Below, piece after piece: positions 20,330-32,068 of a stretch of 35,763 nucleotides of DNA (positions are counted from its first letter, which is position 1; every line of letters begins with the position of its first letter). A program made the position numbers and the translations under genes. The DNA comes from Microcyclospora pomicola (taxonomy: Eukaryota; Ascomycota; Dothideomycetes; Capnodiales): the NCBI GenBank assembly GCA_002786065.1, contig NHNY01000050.1:1-35763 (forward strand). The letters are read 5' to 3'. The notes beneath the pieces are model-generated. The model was not told where the DNA came from, made no database searches, and saw nothing but the letters and a program-made list of their open reading frames with translations.

Positions 20330-20962
20330 TCAGCCGTCATCCTTGACTTCATAGTCAATGGTCAATCTCTGGTCCGCCGGGATCTCCAGCGACCCAGCAG
20401 CGTCAGCGCACAATTGCAAGACAAGCTTCGTCACGGCCACCTGTGTCCAACGACGACCTCGGCTAGTGTGAGCCGTTCTGGCCAACATCTGAGCACTCAA
20501 TGGTAGCAAGAGCTTGATCGCGTAGGCACCACTTGGGTGGAGAGTTGGCGGAACAGGACGCCAGGACAGCGGTCCAAGAGACTTCGAGCGATGTGCGGGG
20601 AAGAGCAAGATCTCGACTCTACAAAGCGTGCGAATGCGACAGTGGAGCGAAAGGACGAGCTGCACGCCACCCATCGTACTCTTGATTGTCTTTGAGGAGG
20701 AACTGGGAAGTGGACACGCCCTCATCTCCGGTGGCCGACGTGAAGGGTGAGCTGGATGCTCGAGAATCCTGGTAAAATACCAGCCGCATGCCGGGAGACG
20801 CCTCCGTGCTTTCTTGAAGAACGACCAGGGATGCGGCATAACTCTTCTGGAGAGCGCGAGAAAGAAGGAAGCCCTGGCAGCAAATAAAGCTCTGGTGGCC
20901 TGCTGCTCGGGAGAGTCCTGCTCAGGCAGTGTACGGGTACGAGCATTCCGGTATGATACCAT
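20330..20962 (-). pseudogene. Hypothetical protein frame, probably a decayed gene
   Basis: A 210-codon minus-strand frame. The second half looks protein-like (GAYAIKLLLPLSAQMLARTA, TQVAVTKLVLQLCADAAGSL, EIPADQRLTIDYEVKDDG). Past the stop the sequence resumes in another frame with EDLLEESAQTVEQRLSEWFH around 20250-20320. The first half is rich in R, S and P and less convincing. No family is recognised. Confidence 0.35.
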
Positions 20963-21749
20963 GGAGCAAACCCATCAACACATCATTCATGGTAGCTGCG
21001 GGACATGCGCAGACAAGTACGGTCCCCATCTGTTCCTCACTTCCCGACATCACCACGAGTTGCTCTGCATCTGCATCAATCGTTCAACCGCGAAGCTTCA
21101 TCACTCCGAGCTCTGATGGTTCTGCCCCCCCTTCATTGCGCTACTGCCAACGATGTCTATCAACTAGCCCTCGACGAACCATATCTCGTCGAGCATCACC
21201 CAGAAGTCCCGGAATGGTCTTGCTCGCCGCAGCATACACGGCACGCGCATCTCGACATACGTCAGCCTGGTCGTCGCCATCGTCCGTGGGATGTGCCTAA
21301 GCTTCTCAGCAAGGACTGTATAACACCATCGCTGGGAAGGACGATGACGTTTTGACCGATGTACGATTCGCCGTGGCAAGAACAGTGTACTGTCTCTCCT
21401 GATGTGGAGGGAAGCAGGGATTGACCATGTTCAACATACAGCTACGTAGACTCGCGCTCATCCAGTTGTCGCTTCAACATGGGAATTGACTATCCATGAC
21501 TCCGACCTTGCTCGTCTATACCGGTATGAGCGATACACCGTAGACTGGCTGAATCAACAGCGTGTCTTTGGTCTGGTGGTGTTGGAGTCATAATACTATT
21601 CAGCGTAGAGGTATATATCTATCCATAACCTGTTGACACCTGTTCCAAAACCACAGAATACATAAACATGGATGCTAAGTGTTTGTATATCATCATGCGT
21701 TGAGTCCAACCTTCGTTCAGGTGATAGACGACAATATCATATGTGTTAC
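20963..21749. other. No supported gene
   Basis: Open frames here are short, overlap on both strands and lack recognisable motifs. No splice pattern or repeat was seen. Confidence 0.4.
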
Positions 21750-21810
21750 GTATTGATCCATCTTCGGTCTTCAGCGGTCTTCGTGCTGAAGACCGAAGAT
21801 GACTCAATAC
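21750..21810. repeat. 26-bp inverted repeat with 9-nt spacer
   Basis: The arms 21750-21775 and 21785-21810 are reverse complements with two mismatches, separated by GGTCTTCGT. The inner 17 bp of each arm match perfectly (CATCTTCGGTCTTCAGC and GCTGAAGACCGAAGATG). The right arm contains the ATG (21799) of the sirtuin relic. It would form a stable hairpin in DNA or RNA. It may come from a template-switch inverted duplication or a MITE remnant. Confidence 0.9.
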
Positions 21811-22237
21811 TGGGAGATGGTAGACTGTGCACAAGCGAGGAACCTATCGAGCGAAGTCACAGCTCTCCTTCACCGCGCAACCAAACTTGCCATCTTCACG
21901 GGGGCGGGGATATCATATGAAGCTGGGCCGCCAGTACATCGAGCACGTAGAGGTCATCAGACCGGACAGGCGGAACATCATGCGCCCCTGAGGGACCGAG
22001 ATGTTCAACTCCCGTGCCATGAACAACGACCATAAGGCCAATCGATTCGCCGCAAAAATGACACAGCTCCAAGGGAAATGTCAAGCGGCCCTACCCACCA
22101 GATTCCACCTCTTCATGGACGATCTAGCTGAGGGTGGGCGGTTGCATACCCTCTTCACCATCGACGTTGATGCGTTGGAGAAGAATCTGTTCCACCTCGG
22201 ATACTCCGCCATGACTCCGGATCTCCAGCCATACTGA
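21799..22237 (+). pseudogene. Broken sirtuin (Sir2-family NAD-dependent deacylase)
   Basis: The first frame (21799-22035) has LHRATKLAIFTGAGISYEAG, the Sir2 Rossmann motif GAGIS at residues 35-39. The GIPDFRS element that should follow is absent. After a frame change the second frame (about 21985-22237) has MFNSRAMNNDHKANRFAAKM, PTRFHLFMDDLAEGGRLHTL and FTIDVDALE, matching the sirtuin region that ends in TQN(V/I)DGLE. The catalytic Asn is Asp here and Gly is Ala. There is no zinc-binding part and no C-terminal half. At about 140 codons it is under half the usual catalytic domain. Sirtuins remove acyl groups from histones and other proteins; this copy cannot. The start lies in an inverted repeat, so the 5' end may have been replaced. 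Confidence 0.75.
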
Positions 22238-22403
22238 CTTGGCAACAAGCACCTAGCACTATCCGTTGAATGGGAACCTTAATGCCGTCTCTGGGTAACT
22301 TCTATCAGGCGAGCTACCAAGAAGCGCCACCGACCAGCAGCTGTATTTGCGCACGATCAGCCACATGGACAGCACGCCGCACACACCGATCAACTTACCC
22401 CTC

Positions 22404-22991
22404 TTACTCACACTTCTCTTGGCTCCCAGCGTCCAACCACGCCTCGATGATCGCCAACCGTCGTCTCTCACCGTCCGGTCCGTCAAAAGGCTTGTCCCAC
22501 ATAAACACCGACCTTTCGCCCTCGGCATGCTCGTACACCGGAGGCTCTGCCGGAAACGCATCGGTCTCGATCGGGGGCTTCCGCAGACGATGCGTGTTGG
22601 AAACTCCCGATAGGTCCTGCCAGTCGTACAACACATGGACCACGCCGCGACCCAGCGCAGGGGTGAGCGTGCAGATCGCCCTTGCAGTCTGTGGTGATCC
22701 GCGACCGGCTGCTATCACCAACGTCCCCACCTCGATGTGGTGGAGTCCTCGTCGGACACATTCCATGTCTGCGGGTCCGAGACGACTGGGAGGACCTCGT
22801 TGACTGGAGCGAGTGAGGAACTGGTTGGGCAAGCCGACATGACGGATGGGCTCTTCATTTGGATCGTCCTGGGTCAGGTCGATAGGCTTGCCATTGTTGA
22901 GATCCGGGAGGTGACGTTCGCCGACCTTGTTCTCGGAGATGAATTGAACTGAGTCGTCGGACTTCGTGGATGGAGCACGCCTCCGCGGCAT
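22404..22991 (-). CDS. Hypothetical protein, probably with a further 3' exon
   Basis: An uninterrupted 195-codon frame starting at ATG 22991 (MPRRRAPSTKSDDSVQFISE), with consistent protein-like composition: HLPDLNNGKPIDLTQDDPNE, GTLVIAAGRGSPQTARAICT, VVHVLYDWQDLSGV and RSVFMWDKPFDGPDGERRRL. It ends EAWLDAGSQEKCE just where a strong donor, GTGAGTAAG, begins at 22411. The true exon therefore probably ends there and splices to a downstream exon toward 22200. The family is not recognised. It is convergent with the sirtuin relic and a downstream exon would approach or overlap it. It is one of few undamaged frames in this block. Confidence 0.55.
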   Translation of the reverse strand: MPRRRAPSTKSDDSVQFISENKVGERHLPDLNNGKPIDLTQDDPNEEPIRHVGLPNQFLTRSSQRGPPSRLGPADMECVRRGLHHIEVGTLVIAAGRGSPQTARAICTLTPALGRGVVHVLYDWQDLSGVSNTHRLRKPPIETDAFPAEPPVYEHAEGERSVFMWDKPFDGPDGERRRLAIIEAWLDAGSQEKCE

Positions 22992-24218
22992 GTTGCTGAT
23001 AGTGTGGGCAAGACTCTTGCGGCGAAGGCGTCTTGTTTGCTGATGTTGTTTTCAGATTAGGCTTGCGCGAACGTTGAGCGGCTGGTATCAGTCAAAGATC
23101 GAATCGTTCATATGGTCGTCCCAATATTTCTCATGATGATGTTAAGACTTGCTTCATACGTACCGGGACGTTTCATTGGTGGCCTGAAGTGGAGGTCAGA
23201 GATCCAGTCTCGCTGCTATGCTTCGTTGCAGTTTTGATCTCCGTTCAGCGGACAACACATCTTCCGTTTCAGTTCAGATCAATGGTGGCACAATCCGCCA
23301 GTGCACATCAACAAGACGTTGTCCATCAAGTCACGCGGTTAAAGGGCCAAATTCACTGTGCTTTCACACGCTACCGCGTCATTGTGCTTGCAATCCAAAT
23401 GTAGGACACTGCCCGACACTTGATGGTGGGCGAGGAGAACCGAACACGCGGGAATAGCTGGTAGCCGAGACACGTGAATGTGAGAGTAGGCTCTCTGCGA
23501 AGATGGTTACCCACATTCCACGTGCCGGTTCCACTTGGTAGGACCCTGGAATGCATCATGCCCGGTTATGCAGAGAAGAGTGGCCTTTAGATAATGCTTG
23601 TCAAACATCTTTGCGAGACCAATGTCTTATTGGTCTGCGTTCGGTCGATGTATTCAAGGCCATTCGTGGCGTCCTGTACAAAAAGCCTTTGAAAATTCTT
23701 ATGTCTCATTTCAACTGGGGTTACATTCCGTGGGTCGTTATGTCTGCCACACATGTCTACAAATGCAAACAGGTAGGCTCAACGTGCGTATGAGTGAGTG
23801 GTCCGTCGACATCTAGGAAGTGAACCTCCGGAATATCTCTTCGCTGCCTCACGCCTGCAACACTCCCGACGCCACCATTGCTGGTCCGTCACTGGCATAC
23901 AACTCTGATACGCCTGGAACATACAGAGACCGTTCGCTCGCAATGAGCTGCCAGGCAGATCCCGTGTGGGAGCAAAACAGATGGGGCGAGATTTCAGCCA
24001 TCGGTGCCGGTCGAACGACCAGATGAAAGAGCTGACGTCTGGGAGCGGTAAAGCTACGGAAGAGATACATTTCCGCGCATGAACGGCGGCCTACCAGCGT
24101 CGAACAGGACTAATCTCCATTGTTTCTAGTCTCTAGATGTTATCCTGACCACATGTACCTACCATCCTATACATAACATTTCGTCGACCAACGATATCTC
24201 CTGTGATTTAGCTCAAGA
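22992..24218. other. No supported gene; weak fragments
   Basis: Between 23550 and 24030 the + strand has short pieces that might be former coding (LKILMSHFNWGYIPWVVMSA; DTPGTYRDRSLAMSCQADPV), in different frames and without recognisable domains. The rest shows nothing. Confidence 0.3.
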
Positions 24219-24797
24219 TCATCTGTGTGTGGATGCGCAAAAATCTTGCCATCTCTGCAGCAGGCTGGCCATCAGGCTCGGAGAGGTTCGACAAGTCACC
24301 TGGATTTGCGGAGATACCCTGAAACATAGTCTACAGACTGGTGTCCCAGACCCTCCATTTGTGACTGTCGCAGAAACCGCCGAGCCTGGGAGCGTGTTAG
24401 ACTTGTTCAAGACAAGCGAGAACCTCGTGGATGAGAGTGTAGCAAGCACAAAGATGCCGTTACAACTTCCCAGCATCGAGAGCCGGAAGCAGAAGGATGT
24501 CTTTGTCGCTTGTCTCTTGGTTTTGGTTGTCGAGACTGCCTCCGATGCAGCCCTTTGTATCTTCTCCTCCATCTTTCTGTTTGCGTCGTCTCGCTCGTAA
24601 CAGTAAAACTGACACGGCTCAGGATCTTGCCCTCGATGACAACGGTCCTCATGTTCTTGTAATGTGAAACGTTGGTAATCACCTTGGCTCATCGCCATGT
24701 CTCTTCGCTTCAAGCTGAGCCGCCAATTCTGTTCAACGTATATACGGCTTAGCGGTGTGTTTGGTCCACAGAATTTAGAGTCTCCAGAAAGGAACAA
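24219..24797 (-). pseudogene. Hypothetical frame with a Cys-containing helical segment
   Basis: A 192-codon minus-strand frame. Only about residues 33-100 look convincing: DYQRFTLQEHEDRCHRGQDP followed by EPCQFYCYERDDANRKMEEK, with several cysteines and then a charged helix. The remainder is S/T/R-rich, and a + strand frame across 24229-24600 is about as plausible. No family is recognised. Confidence 0.25.
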
Positions 24798-25471
24798 GAT
24801 TCTTTTGGTTGATTGTATGTGCCTCGAAGAGAGCGTTGTGAGTTTGTGAAGACAAGCGAAGTCTACGCCTCATTCACTTCAACCTTCTCGATGCTAATGA
24901 GTTATTGAGTCATTAAACTTTTCGAGGTACTCTGACGCGGCTAGTCCGTAGAGAAAAGTTTCTATGCATGCACATGATCAACTCACCTTCAGCCATCTCT
25001 CCCTACATCTAGATCACCATGCATACAATAAGAACCATCTGACAGGAGCCCGCCACGACGCAACACCTGGACTAATCAGGCCCTGCGCTGTTACATACAG
25101 GAGAAAACTTCAATACCTGTGTCTGGAACCTCTCCCTGCGACAATGACCATGTCTAAGTTTAGTCGAGTGGCGTGTCTTTGTACACTCTTTGGCATCGCT
25201 CTCGAGACTCATGGACGTGAATGTTCATGGTGGATACGTTGTGTGAGTGTCTCGAACGACATGTATCATACATCAGTGAGAGCCAGCTCTAGTGAGCGGC
25301 AAAATTAAGTTATCTACCTTCTGCCTCCGAACAACTCATCATCTTCATCATTCAGCTTCCAACATCAACCAGCTTCCAATAAAGAATTTTGCTCCCTAGT
25401 TCGAGCTTTGGCACGGCCTCCTCCTTTTATCCTACTCGACGACATATCGCTAGCGTCGCAATTAGATCTAA
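24798..25471. other. No supported gene
   Basis: The sequence is somewhat less GC-rich than its surroundings. A 114-codon + strand frame (24964-25308) shows no domain, and no repeat was seen. A short frame, MRVSLDITASFSNISLPL, begins at 25472 just beyond. Confidence 0.35.
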
Positions 25472-26099
25472 ATGAGAGTCTCCCTCGACATCACGGCAAG
25501 CTTCAGCAATATCTCTCTGCCTCTCACGACTGATGGGATCGATCAATCTAGGACGATACCGAGTCCAGCATCAGACTAGCTTTGGAGCACATCTGGCGTT
25601 ATTCGTGGAACCGTACTTATTGCTTGACAGCTCGAGCATCATCTCCTAATATCTCACCTAGGACTTCCCTCACCTGAGACATCGCCGTGCACCTCCTTCC
25701 TCTGTACCTGTCAGCAAGGACAATTGCACACCAGACTACGGCAAGCCGGTAAGCATACCTCCAGCATCTATCCCCATCGAAGGGGTTTCCGAAGACGAAG
25801 CCACGGCTCGTGGTGTGGTAGAAAATGATCACAAGGTGTGTCATTCATCCTTCGTCGCTTTCAATCTCGAGTCTATGCTATTCACGTTCGCGTACCCTGG
25901 TCATGACTCGGCAACTTTTCACTCAGCTCTCTGGAGCCTGGACCGTCCGCGAGCTCCGCAATGGCAAAGGTATACGTTATAGTCCTGAGTCCAAGATCAA
26001 AGGTTTTTCGATTCTGCGCTGCAAACCAGACCTCTGCGCACTGTCTACCGCAGACCCCAGCCGAGATGATCGAGTTTCTCCGGTGCTGTCGGGTGGGAC

Positions 26100-27230
26100 A
26101 CCCGAGATCCTCGTGTCATCGGAATACTAGCCGCCAAGCTGCTCAAGTTTGCGAGAAACAACATCACCGAGGCTATACTCCATCCTGAACTCACGGGTCC
26201 CCCTGCTGCATATGCAAATCGTGGATTGGACTGGGAGTCAACCGGGAGACTTTTCACGCTCGATTGGCCAACTGCAGGGCGATGAGGCAACTTAGTGGGA
26301 GGATCGCGCTGTTGCGGTCGAGCGGAAATGGAGGTCAATCAAGGCGCTTACGTGAGCCGTAGCAGAGTGCGTTGAGAAGGCTGTGCGCAACGAAGCGGCG
26401 TCTGCTCGATCACCATGGGCGACACCTGAGCAAGACTCCAGTGGTGTTCAGCCCGATGACAGCTTTCCCGCCGAGCAGAACCCACCCGCTCCCGTCTACT
26501 GTCACAAGACCGAGGGATGAATATCGATCCTGCTCGTCCGTTCCCCTCCCCAAAGCTCGTGATGATGTAGATCCGTCAGGAAATTAAAACGCCGCTCGTC
26601 CCGAGATTTTCGAGCCCAAAATTGCAGAGGATGTCAACGCTACGATTATCAAGAATAAAGCTTGGACGTATGATGCTGATCAATGCGCCGCATCACTTAG
26701 AGATCGTGCTGCCGCCGCTATCACTGCTCAGATGCGTGAAACAAAGCTTTGATCAGAACGTGACTTGAAGGAGTCGCACGTCCGTGTGGAGAGAATTGTT
26801 GTGGCGGAGGCTAGAGCGAAGCGTCGTCGTGAGCGTGAGGCTCAGGAAAAAGCAGTCGTCGAAGATCATGAGAGGCTTCATGAACGTGAGCGTGAGTGTG
26901 GAGTCGCTGACCTGGCGGAGACGGAAGCTACGTTGAAGAAAGAGATAGAAGCGCAGCGCAGGGAGTCGGCAGCCGTGAAGAGCATCGCAGATGACCGTCA
27001 AGGCCAGGAGATGAGGGAGATTGGAGCCGGAAGGGAAGGCCACGTCGTCGATATGTTGCCCTGCCGTCGTGCTATCGTACTAAGCGTGGAGTCGTTACCC
27101 GCCTACCATCGCTACGGGCACCGCAACCGTGAGCCTCTCCGCTCGCCTTCAACCTCCCCTGTGCGCGATGAACATCAGCCCGCTACGACGTCTCTTAACC
27201 GGTCTCTGTAAGTCTCCCCAGCCGCTTCAT
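26100..27230 (+). pseudogene. Decayed coiled-coil host protein
   Basis: Consecutive protein-like + strand blocks lie in changing frames. About 26120-26285 reads AAKLLKFARNNITEAILHPE then GLDWESTGRLFTLDWPTA, ending in TGA at 26283. About 26353-26520 reads EKAVRNEAASARSPWATPEQ with a proline-rich end. About 26600-26750 has IIKNKAWTYDADQCAASLRD. The frame 26765-27211 (148 codons) has a long charged helix (AEARAKRRREREAQEKAVVE, ATLKKEIEAQRRESAAV) typical of a coiled coil. Together they look like one former protein of several hundred residues broken by stops and frame changes. The family is not recognised. Similar but weaker pieces occur upstream from about 25470. Confidence 0.5.
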
Positions 27231-28310
27231 TTGACGATGACTAGCGACCCGTGGTCTCCGCTCATGATATCCCATCCTCGCCATTGCCGACTCCAAGACC
27301 GGCGAATCTTTACCACGCCACCAGAAAGCCTCATGGTAGCAGCCCTGTTGTCCGTCACAACGAAGCCGATGGTCCGCTCTCGCCACGTATGCGTGCTGAT
27401 ATGAAGCGCGAGTTTTGCCACGGACCTCAAACTGGCATCCGTGGTCGTTCACGAGAGGTTTGAGGATTTTCCAGGGACCGACGTGCTATACTATGCAAAG
27501 TCGACTTGTGCTGGCTCGTATGGTACGTCTGTAGGAAGTGGCATGCTGTCGACGCTGTGCTCCGAGAAGTTTTCCAAGCATCATCTTCGTCGTGTCCAAC
27601 GACGGATTGAAATTGTATTGAATTCCAGATCTTCATCGATGGATCTGGACATATTCGGCCATTATAGGATTCAACAGGGATACTGGCGGAGAATGGACCT
27701 TTAACTAAAGTTGCTTCCCCCGGGAATACCGATATACGTACTGCAATGGCACTCACTTCACGTGGATCAAGATGGCAGTGACCACATCGAGGCTCCCACG
27801 GTGCTCAAGGACCCATAGAACGAACGTGCAGTAGCGAAGATTTGCGATCTTACCGAAGAGCCGTGAATATCATCCGAGCCAAGAGTCCCCTATCCCTCCT
27901 CGGCAGCGACGGCCTAACAGCTTAGCTTTCTTCTCTGACGCTCACACTTTTGACCCGGCTTTCTTCTTTGGCTAAGATGTCTTGGACAAGGTGACATGAC
28001 CAGAACCGGCCTTGTCGAGGACAGCCGGAGCATCAGAGATACCTCTGGCGGAAAGGCGGTCGATTCATCCCTTGGTCACACCAACAAGCATAGAGCTTGC
28101 CCAACTCGTATGTCGGTATTTCACGCTATCCGCCTTACAACCGCCTGTACGTAGGCCTCGTTGTTACTGTAGAAATTGTCGGGCCAAGCTTGGTGTCTGC
28201 CACTGATCGAGCGACTAGAGGTGTTACGACCAGCGGTATGAGACAGAGCGTATACAGTCTCGTACGGTCGACCAAGACTGGAGTGGACTTGGACTCTGCG
28301 TAATAGTCTG
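27231..28310. other. Weak coding fragments only
   Basis: Short protein-like pieces occur near 27800-28110 (+; LAFFSDAHTFDPAFFFG, EIPLAERRSIHPLVTPTSIE), separated by stops. They may be the 5' part of the gene at 28311 or the end of the coiled-coil relic. No domain is recognisable. Confidence 0.3.
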
Positions 28311-28713
28311 ATGGCTATCCAGTACGAGGAGGGCGAGTTTGTGGAGAAACAGTACCTTGACCCGGCTATCGGACCCATTGAATCGCAAATGGAGACTTGG
28401 TCCGTCGAGCAAGTAAGGCTGAAGTGTACCAATCGAAGTTCGTGATACATATGCTAACGATGTGCAGGGCGATATCGATCATCCGTTTGTCGGGGTTGAT
28501 GCAACAGTGATCCGAGCGCGGAGCTGGTGCCGGCAATCGACGCTGCTTGCTATAGGTCGGGAGACGAGCAGACAACTGTATAAATGGTTTGCCGGTAAAG
28601 TAGAGTTTCACGGCACGAGGGTACCAAGATGGAATGGACCGGGGTGTTGGCAAAGCTGTGAAACGATTAGGAGGAAGTCAAGTGTATCGGAAAAGAAGCA
28701 GATGATGATATAA
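28311..28713 (+). CDS. Small hypothetical protein, 2 exons
   Basis: Exon 28311-28412 (34 codons, MAIQYEEGEFVEKQYLDPAI) joins exon 28468-28713 across a 55-nt intron with GTAAGG donor, GCTAAC branch and TGCAG acceptor, in phase 0. This gives 115 residues. The second exon reads GDIDHPFVGVDATVIRARSW, then a basic C-terminus. All three splice signals agree with the other fungal introns here, which is the main support. The frame is open upstream of the ATG for about 25 codons, so the start may lie earlier or the gene may be a remnant of a longer one. No family is recognised. Confidence 0.45.
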
Positions 28714-29110
28714 ATTGGCTTCCCAGGGTAGCAGGAAGAGAGGAAGCAACTACGGCACGAGTGTTCGCAGAGAACAAGAACGTGATGGGAAATAGATTTG
28801 TGACGCGATTCTAGAGAGCGCAGCACTGTATCTTGTCACTCTGAGCAAAGTTCACCTCTCCTACCTGCTCCATTGATTGCTTCGCCGTGATGGAACCACG
28901 AGATCAGCGTCTGTGAAAACAACCCAGCTCCCTGTCGCCAAGAGGTCTACGTTTCCTCCATTCATGTAAAGGCCCATCTCAACCTCTACAGCTTCCCACC
29001 CGCACGTACCTCCTGTTACCATCCAATGGCAGAATTAGATCGATGAGCCTGATCATCAGTTGGTGGCGCAGGACTTCGGATTGGGAGTCACAGTCGTCGT
29101 CAGCACTGAG
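28714..29110. other. No gene seen
   Basis: No convincing frame, repeat or regulatory motif was seen between the small two-exon gene and the end of the minus-strand relic. Confidence 0.4.
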
Positions 29111-30567
29111 CTACCATTGCGCGGTCGTCCTGCTGTAGTCGAGACGGGGAGTACTTGGTGATGTTCCGATGCCGCTCGCGCGTGACTCTGCTGCTGCCGA
29201 GGTGTTCGTCTTGCCGTGCCGTTCGAGCAACATCTGCAGTTCCCCCTCTGCGAGATCGATGGTGTGGAGCAAGCTGTCTTTCTTAGTGGTCGAGATATAT
29301 GCCGGAGAGAGCGCAACCAGGTAGTGGCGATAGGAGACCAGCGAAACGGCGGTTGTGGCAAAAGGGTGAGTCGTGGAGAGTGAAGAGGAGTGGCTTATCG
29401 ATGTCGTTCATGCAGGACTGCCCAGAAACTCGCTGCCACACTAAGAGATATCGGAGATCAGGCCGGGGCACTCGGTCGTAGTGGAAGTATGGTGATGTGT
29501 GTAATCAGGTAGCAGGAACCGTGCCGTGGTGATGAACAGCAGGCAGGTGAGGGGCAAGTAGAGATTCTTGGCCCATGACTTTCGCTGCAGCATGCGGAAA
29601 ACGGCGGTCAAGCCACCCAGAAGGCGCAAGTCTTGAGATCTGACGGCCATGGACGAGAATATGCCTTTGGAGACCGACGGCGGAAGGACATCAGACTTCT
29701 GGACGTCGTACAAGCCGCGAGGTGGCAGCACGAGGATCGTCTCTTCCGAATGTCTCGTCATCCTCCTTTTCGTCGCTCCCTTGATGGACTCTTCTTCTTC
29801 TGTCTTTTGCAACGTCGACTGCTCTCCTTGTTCGATATCTTCCTCCGTTATCCTCCAGCTCTTCAGCAATAAAAACCATCCCGAACTCTTCCTTGTATGC
29901 CTTCAGCTGCATGTCTAGTGATTCTTCTGCAGCCTACGCTTCTGATTTTTTCATCCCAGCTCTTAGCTGGCCATCTTCCGAAGTCTCGTCTACATAATTT
30001 TTCTCCTGCTCGTTGCTATTCTTCTCGAGCACATCGAACTCGTTGACGTGAGGTATAGGACGAAGATTGGGGAGATCCTTGTGAAGAGAACGGGAGAGCG
30101 TCACGGGATACCGCGACGAGCAGACTTCCTAGGCGGCTATCGATGGACGCAGAGGGGAGGAGTCCTGCACCGGAACGAATCGTGATGTTAGTGTCGATCT
30201 CAAAGTTTGGCCTGGGCTTTCGAGACGGACGCTGGGCTTGACTAAGCCCCGAATATACTTGGCCGGCCAAATCTGGGCTCCGTCTCTCCAACAAGCCCGG
30301 TATGATGGCTGGACTATCGACCGTGGAGAGGAAAGATGGTCCTAACATTGTTGATCGTTTTGTCGCTGTTGCTGTTCTAGCAGCGAGCGCCGGTTGGTGG
30401 GATCGCATTAGAGTGAGGTTGTGAGCTGGAGGCAAGGTGACTGTCTGTCTTGTCACTGAACCGTGACTCGCATCGATGTCAATGTCGATCTTGTGATTGT
30501 TACCTGCCTTGGCCTTGTCGGCGTCGAAGCTTGAGAAGACCCCAACGTGTAAGCCGTCATCGGACAA
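29111..30567 (-). pseudogene. Decayed gene for a coiled-coil protein with one membrane segment
   Basis: Minus-strand order, 5' to 3'. A 183-codon frame from 30567 (MSDDGLHVGVFSSFDADKAK; KPRPNFEIDTNITIRSGAGL) changes near 30050 to acidic coiled-coil sequence (NEFDVLEKNSNEQEKNYVDE). This has a stop near 29930 and resumes with MQLKAYKEEFGMVFIAEELE. Around 29850 it moves to a 142-codon frame ending in the hydrophobic KNLYLPLTCLLFITTARFLL (about 29506-29566), probably a transmembrane helix. A last block (about 29111-29300) reads KKDSLLHTIDLAEGELQMLL then ERHGKTNTSAAAESRASG and ends in TAG. At least three frame changes separate clearly protein-like pieces, so one gene has decayed. Family not recognised. 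Confidence 0.55.
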
Positions 30568-32068
30568 ATCTTATCGGCAATATGTGACGACGCACATCAA
30601 CGAGAGGAGAAAAAGCGAAAGCTCAAAGGGCGAATGAGCACTGGTGATAGGTTTGGGTGGATGGCGAGATAGACACAATGTGATCTACGAAAGTCAGCGC
30701 TTTGTTGTAAGATGCAGTTATGGGAGGCAGTGGGGTACAGTCGTCTCTTTGGAACGACACGGACAGAGATTCGAGCCCACTCATTCCAGCCGAGAACGAG
30801 GCGAAAATGGAGCAAGTGGAGAAGTGCTGGGTGCCGATGCTAACTTTGTGGAGGCCGCAATTGATGGGAGATGGCCCAGAACCAGTGACCGGAACGGTTT
30901 GCAACAGTGCCGGTCAGTGATGTACTACAGTTGGTGTAGACGAAGTATGGGCGACGAGAAAAGCGTCGGTGAGATGCCGTGGGCCGAACGTGTGAGGACA
31001 TGGTACGGCGTGTTTGTCACAAGCCCGACTGAATATGGATAGCCATCAGACTCCAAGCGGGCATGACCCAACGTTGATAGACAAATAGTGGACGCTCCGT
31101 ACATGATTGCTTGTTTGTTTCTCCTGTGACCAGACCAGTGTTGTCCGGAGACAATCGGCGCCACTGATCTAGATCGCTTCTTGCTGGTGAACTAAGCTCT
31201 TTGTCTTTCCAGTGCTCAGGCCAGCATTGTCGAGGATCAAATCACGTCACCGATCTGATACATGTAGTGGTTCATCGATTTCGCGAATCGACCCACACGT
31301 AGCGGCCCGTCCAATTCCCAGGCCGGACGCCCGGAGAGACATCGATCGATCAAGCGAACCGAACTGGCAAACGCAAACGTACTGAGACACGGCAGATCCT
31401 GAGCAAGACCGCCATTGAGACGGATCGGTCACCGCCATCTCAGTCCTGCATGCAGCCGTCCGTGAGATGAACAGTACTCTCGCAATCTCGGAATAAGTCG
31501 AGCAGAATCCAAAGTGTCTTATCCAAAGTCTCTGCATGAGCATGAACAAAGCGGCTATGCGATACACGTGTCCCTCGATATAATATGCTGGGTTTCCCCG
31601 GAGGTAGAACGAAGCTGACGCGGCTACCGGGATAGAAGGCGGATGGGGGAATCAAGGACATTGATGGCCGTGCTCCCTCACCAGAGACAGCACGAGCTTG
31701 CCGTAGTGAACAGGGTGGTTCTAGGCGGTGGCTCTCATCCTACCACATTGGTTGACGTTGCTTACCGCAATACCAGATTCGTGCAGCGACAGATTCTCTT
31801 GAGATGCTCTGCTCGGTGAGGGATGATACCTTGCCCCTGCTCTCCGGTACGGCCTCGTTCGCAGTATCAACTTTCCTTCCTTTCAGCCGGCCCCACCATG
31901 GGTGCAACTGATCTTGTCCACCGTGTACATCGCTGTACTTTCATCATGCGCGACTGGCCTGGCCCCATGGGTGTCACACAACCGCGGCGGTCTTTCGTAG
32001 TGACTCTCCCACGCCCTCGTATGCCTGCATATCGATCCCATGTCGGCCAGAGTCGCGCGTGAGCGGAT
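30568..32068. other. No supported gene; weak short repeat
   Basis: Frames on both strands (for example 30644-31042 + and 31247-31567 -) show no domain. Around 31130-31260 two loosely similar segments about 80 bp apart share GACCAG/CAGGCCAG, TTGTC and CACCGATCT-like blocks, perhaps an old duplication. Nothing else was seen. Confidence 0.3.
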
